Shown here one piece after another: positions 22,111 to 22,376 of a stretch of DNA of 22,376 nt (within the stretch, counting starts at the first letter, position 1; the number at the start of each line of letters is the position of its first letter). The notes under the pieces were generated by a model. The model had not been told where the DNA came from, ran no database searches, and saw only the letters and a program-made list of their open reading frames with translations. Origin of the DNA: JAHEDH01 sp965364515 (GTDB lineage: Bacteria > Actinomycetota > Acidimicrobiia > Spongiisociales > ZC4RG35); assembly GCA_965364515.1 (NCBI GenBank), contig CBDTXZ010000033.1, positions 1 through 22,376 on the forward strand, in the 5' to 3' direction. The position numbers and the translations under genes are program-made.

Positions 22111-22376
22111 TCTGCTGCTCCTCTCGGGTCGTCTCTCGACCCTGTCACCTCACGACGATCAAACCACATCGATTTCGACATCGCAGCCGGAATCCGAAGG
22201 TTCGTTGCCGACCCAGCCCGATCATCGGTCTGCACCGGGGCGAATGCTCACTGCCCGCTTGGGCACTGCTGCGGGCGGCACTGAACGCCGCTTCGACGTC
22301 TCTCGGGCGGCCACGGTCGAAGCAGACGCAATGGCCTCCCTCCCGGCATGACTCAGCCGACAAGCCGCAGTGCTCA
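22111..22376. other. Right-edge region without a supported gene
   Basis: The first 20 bases carry the ribosome-binding site of the YCII gene. The rest has a minus-strand frame open to the edge (stop at 22145), but its product is rich in arginine and cysteine, has mixed third-base usage and shows no known motif. I cannot support it as a gene. A neighbouring gene may begin or end outside the window. Confidence 0.4.

Noticed and set aside
22145..22376. Minus-strand frame open to the right edge
   Set aside because: It is arginine- and cysteine-rich, with irregular third-base usage, no motif and no clear start, so it is not supportable as a gene.

Overview
This 22.4 kb window is GC-rich bacterial chromosome. 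The dense gene packing, the F420/FMN luciferase-like oxidoreductase, the several class III cyclase/ATPase/TPR proteins and the TANNNT hexamers set a few bases before start codons all suggest an actinomycete, perhaps of the Acidimicrobiia type. That placement is inference; no rRNA, tRNA, CRISPR array, transposase or phage gene is visible.

Left part (1-11012): four proteins carry class III nucleotide cyclase domains. One zinc-ribbon/cyclase/ATPase/TPR gene runs off the left edge on the minus strand. It is divergent from an alpha/beta-hydrolase/cyclase fusion (2477-3811, plus). A tight minus-strand operon follows, transcribed 11012 to 3882: zinc-ribbon/cyclase/AAA/TPR protein (1213 aa), CPPED1-like metallophosphoesterase, and cyclase/NB-ARC/TPR protein (874 aa), with gaps of only 6 and 3 bases. 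Only the truncated gene keeps the lysine expected for purine recognition; the other three depart from it in different ways.

Middle part (11155-14482): divergent from that operon is a compact plus-strand signalling cassette. It encodes a receiver/thioredoxin-like/thioredoxin-reductase-like flavoprotein, a histidine kinase with an N-terminal cyclic-nucleotide-binding domain, and a small UBP-type zinc finger protein. The flavoprotein has a phosphorylatable receiver aspartate but neither the reductase nor the thioredoxin-like CxxC, and only one cysteine in 550 residues. Read together, the cyclases could make a cyclic nucleotide, the kinase could sense it, and the receiver-flavoprotein could be the output, with the phosphoesterase as a possible off-switch. 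This circuit is inferred from gene order and domains and is the most interesting part of the window.

14525-16478 holds ordinary genes: an SDR oxidoreductase, a six-helix membrane protein and a cysteine-dioxygenase-like cupin.

Right part (16485-21728): a catabolic island. A GntR/FCD repressor and a creatinase-like M24 protein lie on the minus strand. Divergent from them are an alpha/beta hydrolase, a dihydroorotase/hydantoinase-type amidohydrolase and a luciferase-like monooxygenase on the plus strand. A perfect 17-base operator-like palindrome lies at the predicted transcription start of the plus-strand operon. The enzymes suggest breakdown of a cyclic amide, imide or ureide, but the substrate cannot be read from sequence. 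The island ends in a 34-base perfect palindrome shared with a convergent YCII-domain gene. The last 266 bases hold no gene I can support.
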